Positions 14,323 through 21,550 are shown, numbered from the stretch's first letter. The stretch is 22,648 nt of DNA from CAJQQY01 sp964352225 (GCA_964352225.1 CAYGRM010000063.1:1-22648), one strand, 5' to 3'. Notes: a model not told the origin generated them from the sequence alone. A program made the numbers and translations.

Positions 14323-16362
14323 ATGAGAAGCTTATTAATCCTAATTTTTTGCTTGGGAATGACTACTGTTCATGCTCAAAATATGAGTTGGCGAAAGCAG
14401 GCCAAGTTGGCGAAGAAACAACTAGCAGAAGGCAACATGCAAGAAGCTGCCATGAATTTTGAAGCAGCATGGAAAAAGAAAACCAAGAAGAAAGAATATC
14501 TTTTTCAAGCAGCTGAGTGCTATTGGGAAGTAAAAGACTATCGCAAAGCAGCAGAATGTTATGAGCCACTCAAAGAGGAGAACAAAGATTTTATGCTTCC
14601 AGGGTTGAAGTATAGTCGTGCTCTAAAAATGGATGGCCAATATGATCAAGCTAGCCGAGCTTTTGTAGATTTTATCTATGGCTATCAAGGTGCTGACAAA
14701 GATGTGGTATCGAATATAGTTAAAGAAGAAATTAAAGGTTGCGAACTTGCCATGACTATGTTAGAGAACGAGATGAACAATGTTACTTTTGATCACTTGA
14801 GTTCTAATATAAATTCTAAAGCTGCAGATTTTGCACCAGTTCCATTTTCAGATGATGTACTTTATTACACCTCTAATATGGTGGGCGAAACTAAAATGTA
14901 TCTGTCCCAACGAAATGGAGAATTATGGTCTCGTTCAAGAGTTCCGAAGAATTTCCCAGAAATCTTTGCTCCTCACTATGGAAATGGAGCTTTTTCACCA
15001 GACAATAAAAGATTCTTTTATACTCAATGTGATCAAGTAGATGCAATTGGTCGGATGATCAAAGGCTGTGAAATATTTGTTACTCAACGAGATGAAAGTG
15101 GTTGGTCAGCACCTCAAAGGTTGAATATGGGAATCAACAAAACAGGAACTACGGCAACTCAACCTTTCGTTATTCATCATAAGAATCAAGAAATTTTGTA
15201 CTTCGTTTCTGATCGATCGGGCGGAGAAGGCGGAATGGATATTTGGTTTTCTACACGAGATCTGGCTAGCGAAAAAATGGATTTTGAGAGACCTAGGAAT
15301 TGCGGAAAAGAAATCAATTCATTGGCTGATGAGATGACTCCATACTTTGATATGAATGAGAAGACGATGTATTATTCATCAAATGGAAAAACTAACATAG
15401 GTGGTTTTGATATTTTTAAATCAAAAAATACGGGAGATAATGAGTGGGCAAAATCTGAAAATATTGGTTTGCCATATAACTCAAGCGCAGATGATTACTA
15501 CTTTAGAAAATACTCTGAAAGAGGCGGTTATTTAGTATCGAATAGAAAATTTGGTTTGGAAAAAACGACTTATGGTCATGATGATATTTTTAGTTTTTCT
15601 TCTCCAGTCGAAAGAATGATAGTAAGTGGAAAAGTAATGGATACGAAGACAAACGAACAGATGAAAGATGTTTGGGTGGCAATTTATGAAATTACCTCAG
15701 GTGGAACAGTTCGATTATTAGAAAATAAAGCTTCGGCAAATGGTACCTATGAGTTCAGCTTACTGCCTGGTAAAAATTATCGAGTAGAAGCAAATCGAGA
15801 TGGTTATGAGGCAGATGGATGGGAATTCAGTACGATGGAAAATAACCAAATGATCTTCGAAAATGATATTACCTTAGGAGAAGTAGGAATGGCAACCAAT
15901 ACTCCAAATACGAATACTCCTACGATGACTGAGATAGAGCCAACTTCGGGGACTTCAACTGCTGATGGAACATTTAATAATCCTCGACCAACGATAGAGG
16001 AGGTAAGTGAAACCTTTGCAAATGATTCCGGGTCAACGACAACGAATAATCCTATGCCAAATACTAGTCCTACACCTACCATTACTATTGGTGAAGCTGG
16101 CGTAGTTTATAAAATTCAATTGATGGCAGTTCGTAATTTTAATAGTAATGAAGCTCGATTCAATATGCCAAAAAATTATGGAACTTTAGAAACGGAATAT
16201 TTAGGAGAGAAAAATTTGACTAGAGTTTTATTATCAACTTTCCCGACAAAAGAAGAGGCTGAACGAATTTTGAATACCATGAGATCTTCAAGTCGAGATT
16301 TCAAAACAGCTGTGGTGGTTAGATATGAAAATGGTGTTCGAATAGACCCTTGGGCGAAGTAA
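14323..16362 (+). CDS. TPR/PD40 envelope protein with C-terminal SPOR domain (PorE-like)
   Basis: 679 aa. Signal peptide about 1-18 (ends VHAQ). TPR-like helices (about 22-150; KQLAEGNMQEAAMNFEAAW and YWEVKDYRKAAECYEPL) are followed by a PD40 beta-propeller (about 160-425; FSPDNKRFFYTQ, SGGEGGMDIWFS, NIGGFDIFK). Then come a carboxypeptidase-regulatory-like domain (about 432-520), a low-complexity Thr/Pro/Asn linker (about 525-592) and a SPOR-type domain (about 596-670; VYKIQLMAVRNF ... LTRVLLSTFPTKEEAERIL). The first three domains repeat the layout of the PorE-like protein at 7069. Here SPOR, which in known proteins binds denuded peptidoglycan glycans, replaces OmpA. It is likely a periplasmic scaffold attached to peptidoglycan; partner unknown. 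purN lies 29 bp upstream. Confidence 0.9.
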   Translation: MRSLLILIFCLGMTTVHAQNMSWRKQAKLAKKQLAEGNMQEAAMNFEAAWKKKTKKKEYLFQAAECYWEVKDYRKAAECYEPLKEENKDFMLPGLKYSRALKMDGQYDQASRAFVDFIYGYQGADKDVVSNIVKEEIKGCELAMTMLENEMNNVTFDHLSSNINSKAADFAPVPFSDDVLYYTSNMVGETKMYLSQRNGELWSRSRVPKNFPEIFAPHYGNGAFSPDNKRFFYTQCDQVDAIGRMIKGCEIFVTQRDESGWSAPQRLNMGINKTGTTATQPFVIHHKNQEILYFVSDRSGGEGGMDIWFSTRDLASEKMDFERPRNCGKEINSLADEMTPYFDMNEKTMYYSSNGKTNIGGFDIFKSKNTGDNEWAKSENIGLPYNSSADDYYFRKYSERGGYLVSNRKFGLEKTTYGHDDIFSFSSPVERMIVSGKVMDTKTNEQMKDVWVAIYEITSGGTVRLLENKASANGTYEFSLLPGKNYRVEANRDGYEADGWEFSTMENNQMIFENDITLGEVGMATNTPNTNTPTMTEIEPTSGTSTADGTFNNPRPTIEEVSETFANDSGSTTTNNPMPNTSPTPTITIGEAGVVYKIQLMAVRNFNSNEARFNMPKNYGTLETEYLGEKNLTRVLLSTFPTKEEAERILNTMRSSSRDFKTAVVVRYENGVRIDPWAK

Positions 16363-16365
16363 AAC

Positions 16366-16474
16366 ATGAGTGATGAATGTCAAAAAAAAAGCTGACTGAA
16401 TTATATTCAGTCAGCTTTTTTTTGGCTAGTGATGCATATGAATAAATCAAAAAACAAGAGTACTTATCACTCAT
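16366..16474. repeat. Inverted repeat surrounding the terminator
   Basis: ATGAGTGAT (16366-16374) and ATCACTCAT (16466-16474) are exact complements flanking the terminator at 16382-16423. Further GTGAT/ATCAC half-sites occur inside and just outside (near 16427 and 16481). The left arm starts three bases after the stop of the SPOR gene. It may be another post-stop palindromic element, or chance in a short gap. Confidence 0.4.
16382..16423. terminator. Bidirectional intrinsic terminator between convergent genes
   Basis: A perfect 10-bp stem (16391-16400 with 16406-16415) with a 5-base loop is flanked by nine A on the left and eight T on the right. It serves both the SPOR gene (plus) and the CBM48-HhH gene (minus). 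Confidence 0.93.
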
Positions 16475-16494
16475 AGTTTATCACTATAAAAAAA

Positions 16495-17115
16495 CTACAC
16501 TCCACCATTCAATTCATCTTGTAATTTTTTCAATTTGTCCCAGTTACCTTTTGCAGCCAATTTAGCTTGCTTTGCCCAAGTTGAAGGGTTATGCATCTTG
16601 AATCGATTACCAGCTTCTGTCAAAATATTTCGAAGTACACCAACTTTTGTTGAACCTAAATCAGCAAATGTTACGATCCCTGCATCATTCAAAAGGCTTT
16701 CGATTTTTGGACCGATTCCTTCAATTTTAGTCAAACTATCTTTGGTAGATTGAGCGACTACTTTTTTTGCAGTAGCTGTTTTTGCCGTAGTTTTTTTCGC
16801 AGCTGGTGCTGGTAATTCAACCACAGAATTAACAGTTCCAAACGGGTTAGATACAAATGCATCTGGAGTAACATCGTTAGTCCACATGTGACCATCTACT
16901 AGATAACGATATTCATATCGCTTGCCAGCTTCTAATTTAAGTACTGTTTTGTACTCTCCTTTTTTAGCAACTAGAGCGATACCTTCTGCAGTATTCCAAT
17001 TATTGAATTCTCCTACAAGGACAACTTCTTTGCCTCCTTGAATCGCTTCTTTAGGTAATGTAAAAGTTACATCACACTTGGTTTTGTCTTTTGAAAATTT
17101 CTTTGTTAAGCTCAT
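16495..17115 (-). CDS. CBM48 (isoamylase N-terminal-like) domain fused to a helix-hairpin-helix domain
   Basis: 206 aa, no signal peptide, probably cytoplasmic. Residues about 13-100 match the CBM48/isoamylase early-set fold found in glycogen branching enzymes and AMPK beta subunits (VVLVGEFNNWNTAEG, YKTVLKLEAGKRYEYRYLVDG). A Lys/Ala/Thr linker follows (about 103-126). Residues about 128-206 contain LTKIEGIGPKIESLLNDAGIVTFADLG, a helix-hairpin-helix motif like the tails fused to some Bacteroidota L21 ribosomal proteins, and a Trp/Lys-rich end. CBM48 alone would suggest glycogen or other alpha-glucan binding, and HhH suggests nucleic-acid or protein contact. The combined role is not known to me. 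A near-perfect promoter lies upstream (17172-17201). Confidence 0.85.
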   Translation of the reverse strand: MSLTKKFSKDKTKCDVTFTLPKEAIQGGKEVVLVGEFNNWNTAEGIALVAKKGEYKTVLKLEAGKRYEYRYLVDGHMWTNDVTPDAFVSNPFGTVNSVVELPAPAAKKTTAKTATAKKVVAQSTKDSLTKIEGIGPKIESLLNDAGIVTFADLGSTKVGVLRNILTEAGNRFKMHNPSTWAKQAKLAAKGNWDKLKKLQDELNGGV

Positions 17116-17171
17116 TTTTAATAAGTTTTAATTGTGATTTGTGAAAAAAAATAGGTTAAAATTTAAGAAGG

Positions 17172-17201
17172 CAAAATTAACTTAAATTCATTTTTATTCA
17201 A
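17172..17201 (-). promoter_or_regulatory. Bacteroidota-type promoter of the CBM48-HhH gene
   Basis: On the minus strand TTG (17199-17201), 19 bases, then TAATTTTG (17172-17179). Both boxes and the spacing match the Bacteroidota primary sigma factor consensus. The leader to the ATG at 17115 would be about 50 bases. This is the best promoter match in the window. Confidence 0.72.
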
Positions 17202-17265
17202 CTTTTTTATTGATCTTTTTTACGATGGTAAACTGTTAAACTAAAGGTTGAGAGATTTTATGGGA

Positions 17266-18180
17266 TTAGATCAAATGTCCAAATCTCTCCCTAAACCCTA
17301 AAATCCCCTGTAATCCACCTGTATGAATTGCAACAATTTTACTCCCCCGTGGGAAAAAATCTTTTTCAATCAAATCAAAAATTCCATAAAACATTTTTCC
17401 AGTATAAATAGGATCGAGCTGTATTTTATGATCTTCTTTAAACGCATTGATGAAATCTAAAAGGGTATCAGAGTGCTTCGCATAACCACCAAAATGGTAA
17501 TCTGTTTGGACAGCATAGTTATCGTGATTTTCATTTGGGAAAAATTTGGATAGTAGATTTTTTACCTCTTCTTTCATAAAGTCACCTTTCAAAGCAGAAA
17601 AACCTAAAACCTGAGTATCTTGTTTTTTGGAACGAATCAATCCTGCAACAGTTCCCCCTGTTCCACAACTTGCACAAATAAAATCAGGTGTAAAATCTAA
17701 TTGATCTAAGATCTCTAAGCCTAATTCTGCACAACCTTGCAACGCTAATTTATTCGTTCCTCCTTCTGGTAAAACATAACATTCTTCTAATGGAATTTCT
17801 AAATCTGGTAACAATTTATCTTTTAGAGAATACGTTTTCCTATCAACAAAGTGGAGTTCCATTCCACATTCTTTTGCAAAGGATAGCGTAGAATTCAGCG
17901 GAAGAACCTTTTCCCCCCGAACGATTCCAATTGTTTTTATATTAAATAATTTGCCTGCAGCAGCGGTAGCAAAAAGATGATTGGAAAAAGCTCCCCCAAA
18001 TGTAAGAAGGTATTTTTTTTGAGCTTGCTGAGCTTGTGCGAGGTTATATTTTAACTTTCGCCACTTGTTCCCCTGTAATTCAGGATGAGTCAAGTCATCT
18101 CTTTTCATCCAAAGTTGGATGTTTTTTTGCTCAAAAAGAGACCCTTGTAATAACACTATTGGTGTAGGATTTAGAATCAT
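17266..18180 (-). CDS. PLP-dependent ACC deaminase / D-cysteine desulfhydrase family enzyme
   Basis: 304 aa, cytoplasmic, fold type II PLP enzyme. WMKRDDLTHPELQGNKWRKLKYNL carries the PLP lysine (Lys39 in GNKWRK), FGGAFSNHLFATAAAG the substrate/cofactor contact, and SCGTGGTVAGLI the phosphate-binding glycine loop. The C-terminus HTGGLQGILGF is family-typical. Members cleave 1-aminocyclopropane-1-carboxylate or D-cysteine to ammonia plus a 2-oxo acid (and sulfide for D-cysteine). The sequence alone does not decide between them, and D-cysteine desulfhydrase-type activity is more common outside plant-associated bacteria. It is slightly short for the family. It lies divergently from the short peptide gene at 18419. 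Confidence 0.9.
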   Translation of the reverse strand: MILNPTPIVLLQGSLFEQKNIQLWMKRDDLTHPELQGNKWRKLKYNLAQAQQAQKKYLLTFGGAFSNHLFATAAAGKLFNIKTIGIVRGEKVLPLNSTLSFAKECGMELHFVDRKTYSLKDKLLPDLEIPLEECYVLPEGGTNKLALQGCAELGLEILDQLDFTPDFICASCGTGGTVAGLIRSKKQDTQVLGFSALKGDFMKEEVKNLLSKFFPNENHDNYAVQTDYHFGGYAKHSDTLLDFINAFKEDHKIQLDPIYTGKMFYGIFDLIEKDFFPRGSKIVAIHTGGLQGILGFRERFGHLI

Positions 18181-18227
18181 TATATGTGAAAAAGGAATAA
18201 TTTTTAGAAAAAAAGTTGTATTTAGAA

Positions 18228-18288
18228 AAAATCATATATAATTGGCACCATTGTTGAAATATTTTATATAAATTACATATATGATTTT
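18228..18288. promoter_or_regulatory. Inverted repeat in divergent promoter region
   Basis: AAAATCATATAT (18228-18239) and ATATATGATTTT (18277-18288) are exact complements separated by 37 bases, about 50 bases upstream of the ACC deaminase-family start codon and 130 bases upstream of the short peptide ORF. The AT-rich composition makes chance similarity possible. Otherwise it could be a two-site operator. Confidence 0.35.
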
Positions 18289-18418
18289 CATATTTGTTTT
18301 CAAAGCATAACCTCCCCTTTAATCTCAATCTAAGTACATTACTACAGTTTTTTCCCTTAACAGAAGTTACACACTCTGACTAGAACACTATTTAAAACAC
18401 TATAAATATTCCCAGTAC

Positions 18419-18538
18419 ATGAAAAAACAAAAAGTAAAATTACCCAGTTTAAGAGTTAAAAGTTTTACCACATCGACGCCTCGGCAAATTAAAGCCAAGT
18501 CACAAAAAAATGATGGAGGTTATACTTGGGTAGGATAA
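18419..18538 (+). CDS. Short RiPP-precursor-like peptide (class I lanthipeptide-type leader)
   Basis: 39 aa. The start is MKKQKVKLPSLRVKSFTTS, which follows the pattern KKxKLxLxxLxVxSFxTS that I associate with leader peptides of Bacteroidota class I lanthipeptides (pinensin-like). The presumed core is TPRQIKAKSQK, then NDGGYTWVG. It contains Thr and Ser but no Cys, so it cannot form ordinary lanthionine rings by itself. A GG precedes YTWVG and could be a processing site. No LanB/LanC, ATP-grasp, radical SAM or ABC peptidase gene is in the window, so it may be an orphan precursor modified in trans or a relict. The transcript likely ends at the terminator 18644-18680. The PPTase gene follows as a separate unit. 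Confidence 0.6.
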   Translation: MKKQKVKLPSLRVKSFTTSTPRQIKAKSQKNDGGYTWVG

Positions 18539-18562
18539 CTTTTTTGATAAAAAGGCTATCCT
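18532..18562 (+). other. Hairpin overlapping the stop of the short peptide ORF
   Basis: AGGATA (18532-18537) pairs with TATCCT (18557-18562). Inside, C18539 with G18555 and a run of U:A pairs extend the stem to about 13 bp around a GAT loop. It could protect or process the peptide mRNA. No T-run follows. Confidence 0.4.
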
Positions 18563-18573
18563 GAAACCGTTAC

Positions 18574-18636
18574 ATGAACCAAAGAAAGATGAATCCTCGA
18601 ATTGATATTTTTCGAGAAAAAAAACTAACTAAGTAA
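18574..18636 (+). CDS. Doubtful 20-residue ORF after the RiPP-like gene
   Basis: ATG at 18574 opens 20 codons (MNQRKMNPRIDIFREKKLTK) ending TAA eight bases before the terminator stem. It is very basic. There is no known similarity and no ribosome-binding site. It is placed like a second small cistron on the same transcript, but an ORF this short is easily due to chance. Confidence 0.15.
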   Translation: MNQRKMNPRIDIFREKKLTK

Positions 18637-18643
18637 TCCGATT

Positions 18644-18680
18644 CGGGTTTTCTTCGAAAGAAGAAAACCCGTTTTTTTTT
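18644..18680 (+). terminator. Strong terminator after the short peptide ORF
   Basis: A perfect 12-bp stem (18644-18655 with 18660-18671), a GAAA tetraloop and nine T form a textbook intrinsic terminator. The upstream ATG-to-stop ORF at 18419 is the only plausible transcript it could end, because both flanking long genes point away or begin later. This is indirect evidence that the short ORF is transcribed. Confidence 0.93.
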
Positions 18681-18683
18681 GAT

Positions 18684-18691
18684 TAACTTTG
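18684..18691 (+). promoter_or_regulatory. Putative -7 element for the PPTase gene
   Basis: TAACTTTG matches TAnnTTTG exactly and lies just after the terminator T-run. A start site about 7 bases on would give a leader of roughly 30 bases before ATG 18727. It therefore argues against an earlier TTG start at 18679. No TTG is found at -33 spacing. Confidence 0.45.
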
Positions 18692-18726
18692 ATTTATTCA
18701 AAGTGCAAATTAGGATTAAAATATTT

Positions 18727-19359
18727 ATGCTTAAAATATATCACGCAGATTCTACTGTTTTTCGAGAGCGATATGAGTTGGACGAACTCTTAGATTTTTT
18801 GCCCAAAGGTCTTCATGATAAAGCCTTGCGGTACCGAATGCCACAAGATGCCTTTAATTATGTTTTGGGAAAATTGATGCTGAAAAAAGGATTAGAAAAA
18901 TTAGGATTGGAAAACGATTTAGAAAAAATTCAATTCAATAAAAATGAGAAACCATTTTTAGAAAATGTGTTTTTCAATATTTCTCATTCTGGAAATTATG
19001 TGGTTTGTGCGTTGACTCAGGATGGTGAAGTTGGCATTGATATAGAAAAACCTAGGGAGATTACTCTTGATGATTTTGAAAGGAATTTTACTAAAAAAGA
19101 ATGGACGAATATTACCACCCACTCTTTTCCTCTGAAAAAATTTTATTGGTATTGGGTGCGCAAGGAAAGTATCATCAAAGCATTGGGTGTTAACTTATCT
19201 TATCTCAATCAGATTGAATTAGAAGCTGGAAAAGATTTTTTTATTGAAAATGAGCAGCGATGGTTTTTGAAAGATTTGCACTTTGGGAATGGTTGCTTTT
19301 TTGCCATTTGCTCAGAAGTTGAATTTGAGAAAGTAGAAATGATTGAATTTGAAATATAA
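18727..19359 (+). CDS. Sfp-type 4'-phosphopantetheinyl transferase
   Basis: 210 aa from ATG 18727. An in-frame TTG at 18679 would add 16 residues, but it lies in the terminator T-run and upstream of the likely promoter, so ATG is preferred. The enzyme transfers phosphopantetheine from CoA to a serine of acyl or peptidyl carrier proteins. The signatures are FNISHSGNYVVCAL (about 83-96), GIDIEKPR with Mg ligands Asp105 and Glu107, and the WVRKESIIKALG helix with Glu147 and Lys151. An N-terminal subdomain precedes them. The size is near that of Sfp/HetI-type enzymes rather than AcpS. The natural carrier protein is unknown; it could be fatty acid synthase ACP or a secondary-metabolite carrier. 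A long palindromic element starts one base after the stop codon. Confidence 0.93.
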   Translation: MLKIYHADSTVFRERYELDELLDFLPKGLHDKALRYRMPQDAFNYVLGKLMLKKGLEKLGLENDLEKIQFNKNEKPFLENVFFNISHSGNYVVCALTQDGEVGIDIEKPREITLDDFERNFTKKEWTNITTHSFPLKKFYWYWVRKESIIKALGVNLSYLNQIELEAGKDFFIENEQRWFLKDLHFGNGCFFAICSEVEFEKVEMIEFEI

Positions 19360-19360
19360 T

Positions 19361-19470
19361 TTTTTTTGCCACAGACTTTAGCTGACTTTAAAGAAGACCT
19401 TTCGCAGACTATAACTCACAAGTCTGTGTAAAGTCATAATAAAAGTCAGCTAAAGTCTGTGGCAAAAAAA
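19361..19470. repeat. Long palindromic intergenic element, TTTGCC family copy 2
   Basis: Perfect 29-bp inverted repeat: 19361-19389 pairs exactly with 19442-19470. The centre (19390-19441) has its own smaller palindrome (GCAGACT ... AGTCTGTG). The ends TTTTTTTGCCACAGACTTT match the element at 13613-13711. It begins one base after the PPTase stop and ends 13 bases before the DUF2157 ATG. The A-run after the right arm and T-run before the left arm mean it is not a normal plus-strand terminator, although it would form a very strong hairpin in RNA. Confidence 0.88.
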
Positions 19471-19483
19471 CTAAAACACAATT

Positions 19484-20461
19484 ATGGAAAAACCAAAAAT
19501 AAACAGACCAATCATCCACATCATCAGCCGATACAGTAATTGGCAAGCTTCCGATATTGAAACTACTTTTCGAGAAAATGATATTTATGCCAATCAAAAT
19601 GATTGGTCAAAATTTATCAAAACCTTTTTGATGAGTTTAGGCATCGCATTTTTTGTTTCGGGAGTGATTTTCTTTTTTGCGTATAATTGGGCGAGCCTTC
19701 ACAAATTTGCCAAGCTAGGTTTGGTGCAGATCCTATTAATAATAATGGTTGCCGTGGCAGTTTTTTCGAACTTAGAGAAAAATGTAAAAGGCATTATTTT
19801 GATGGGAACGGGGATGTTGGTCGGTGCGTTGTTTGCCGTTTTTGGTCAAATCTATCAGACCGGTGCGAATGCCTATGATTTCTTTTTTGGTTGGACAGCA
19901 TTCATTGCGTTATGGGTTTTTGTGTCTAATTTCGGGCCGATGTGGTTACTGTTTTTGGTGCTGATAAATATTTCGATTTGGCAATATTTTGAACAAGTTT
20001 TAGGGCGTGTGGATGAGGTGAAGATGTTAGATTTACTTTTTATAATAAACATTTTATACTTAGTCGGTTTAAAGATTTTAGCTCATTTCGGAAAAATAAC
20101 TTCAGTCTCCAAATGGTTGGAAAGAGTAATTGTTTTGGTTTCCATAGCTTATCTGACTTTCAATATGAGCTTGCAAATTGTGGATTTTGATTCCATGTCA
20201 TTTTTAACAATTATGTTGACATTAACTACTCTTCCTTTGGGAATTTATTATGGTCAGCAAAAAAAAGATACCTTTTTTATTGCAACGATAGGACTAAGCA
20301 TCATCTTGATAATTCTTTCACTTTTAGTTAAACTTTTATTTGAAGTAGGAGATGAACTTACTGCATTTTTTATTACAGGTATTTATATTGTCGTAAGTAT
20401 TTCGGGGTTAATTTTTTCGATTATCAAATTAAATAAAGAATGGCATGGAAAAGAAAAATAA
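19484..20461 (+). CDS. DUF2157 integral membrane protein
   Basis: 325 aa. A cytoplasmic N-terminus of about 50 residues (ISRYSNWQASDIETTF, then NDWSKFIKTFLMSLG) is followed by about eight to nine hydrophobic segments (about 54-318). The FFFAYNWASLHKFAKLGLVQ and GMLVGALFAVFGQIYQTGANAYDFFFGW blocks are typical of DUF2157 proteins. Molecular function is not established. It opens a three-gene cassette with a DUF4401-type membrane protein (17-bp overlap) and a GDYXXLXY protein, an arrangement I recall from diverse bacteria. This implies that the three products act together in the inner membrane. The start ATG lies 13 bases after the palindromic element. Confidence 0.88.
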   Translation: MEKPKINRPIIHIISRYSNWQASDIETTFRENDIYANQNDWSKFIKTFLMSLGIAFFVSGVIFFFAYNWASLHKFAKLGLVQILLIIMVAVAVFSNLEKNVKGIILMGTGMLVGALFAVFGQIYQTGANAYDFFFGWTAFIALWVFVSNFGPMWLLFLVLINISIWQYFEQVLGRVDEVKMLDLLFIINILYLVGLKILAHFGKITSVSKWLERVIVLVSIAYLTFNMSLQIVDFDSMSFLTIMLTLTTLPLGIYYGQQKKDTFFIATIGLSIILIILSLLVKLLFEVGDELTAFFITGIYIVVSISGLIFSIIKLNKEWHGKEK

Positions 20462-21539
20462 TGTAGATGTATTGTTAGAAGTTCTTCAAGTAAAGCATGG
20501 AGACACATTTTCTTTTGATCATGAAGCCATTCAAAAAGAATTAGAAATGCAGTCTTCCCAGTTTTCAAACTTAGCGGTGAAGATACTTTCTGTGATTGGA
20601 GGTTTGTTGGGGAGTTTGTTTTTTTTAGGATTTTTGATGCTTTTTGGATTTCAGGATACTCCTTTTGTCGCTTTAGTGATGGGAGTAATTTTGGTTGTAG
20701 TGGCTGTGGGAATCGACCGAAATGAGACAAGTGTTTTGTTCGATACGATAAGTATTGCTAACTTTTTGATTGGTGGCTTTTTGATCGGATTTGGTTTGGT
20801 GGAAGAGCTGAATGGAAGTGAAAATTTACTCATATTAATTGCCATGGTGGTTGCTTTAATTTCTTTTTTCTTTGCCAAAGGATTTATGTTGAGATTGACT
20901 TGTGTGTTGATCTTTAATGGTAGTTGGTTGGCGTTGATTTTAGAGAATAGTATTAATTCAGCATTTCATCTTCAAATTATTTTCCTTCTCGCTAGTTTTA
21001 TTTATTTAAGTTTCTTTGAAGGAAAGTTGATTTCGAAAAATGTTTTCTGGAATTTAATTTATCAACCTTTGCATGCTGGATTTTTATTATCATTCAGTTT
21101 TGCGCTGATTTTATTAGCCAATAGTTGGAAGATGGAAGTCTATTTTTTTAATGGTTGGATTTCTTCGATTGCCATTTTTTTAGCTAATCTTTTTGTCGTA
21201 TTTAAAATATTAGAGGGGTTAAAATTGAGTGATAAAAAAGATAGAATTTGGATTTATGGATTAAGTGTATTCGTTTTTTTACCAACTTTTTTGATGCCCT
21301 CGATTGGAGGGGCGATATTAGTTTTGTTGACCAGTTATCATATTGGGCATCGAGCGGGAACTGCTTTGGGGATGGTTGGTTTAGTTTATTTTGGGATGCA
21401 GTTTTATTATGATTTGAATTTAACACTTTTGATCAAGTCAATTATTTTGATGATTTCAGGAGTGGTATTTTTGAGTGCGTACTATTTTTATCACAAAACA
21501 TTTACGAAAAGAGTAGAAGATGTAGAAGGACTAAATTAA
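20445..21539 (+). CDS. DUF4401-type integral membrane protein
   Basis: 364 aa. A soluble N-terminus of about 40 residues is followed by roughly ten hydrophobic segments (about 43-350), ending in a short charged tail (KTFTKRVEDVEGLN). The start ATG lies inside the end of the DUF2157 gene (17-base overlap), so translation is probably coupled. It matches the second member of the DUF2157/DUF4401/GDYXXLXY cassette by position, size and topology. Direct motif recognition is weaker than for its neighbours. Function unknown. Confidence 0.82.
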   Translation: MEKKNNVDVLLEVLQVKHGDTFSFDHEAIQKELEMQSSQFSNLAVKILSVIGGLLGSLFFLGFLMLFGFQDTPFVALVMGVILVVVAVGIDRNETSVLFDTISIANFLIGGFLIGFGLVEELNGSENLLILIAMVVALISFFFAKGFMLRLTCVLIFNGSWLALILENSINSAFHLQIIFLLASFIYLSFFEGKLISKNVFWNLIYQPLHAGFLLSFSFALILLANSWKMEVYFFNGWISSIAIFLANLFVVFKILEGLKLSDKKDRIWIYGLSVFVFLPTFLMPSIGGAILVLLTSYHIGHRAGTALGMVGLVYFGMQFYYDLNLTLLIKSIILMISGVVFLSAYYFYHKTFTKRVEDVEGLN

Positions 21540-21550
21540 ATTTATTTTTC

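Larger units (their letters stand above)
18181..18726. other. 546-bp gap between ACC deaminase and PPTase genes
   Basis: This gap is not empty. From left to right it holds a 12-bp inverted repeat (18228-18288), a 39-residue ORF with a RiPP-leader-like start (18419-18538), a hairpin across that ORF's stop (18532-18562), a doubtful 20-residue ORF (18574-18636), a strong terminator (18644-18680) and a -7 promoter motif for the next gene (18684-18691). Confidence 0.7.

Noticed and set aside
18679..18726. TTG start for the PPTase gene
   Set aside because: It lies in the T-run of a terminator and upstream of a -7 promoter motif. The PPTase fold begins at the ATG at 18727.
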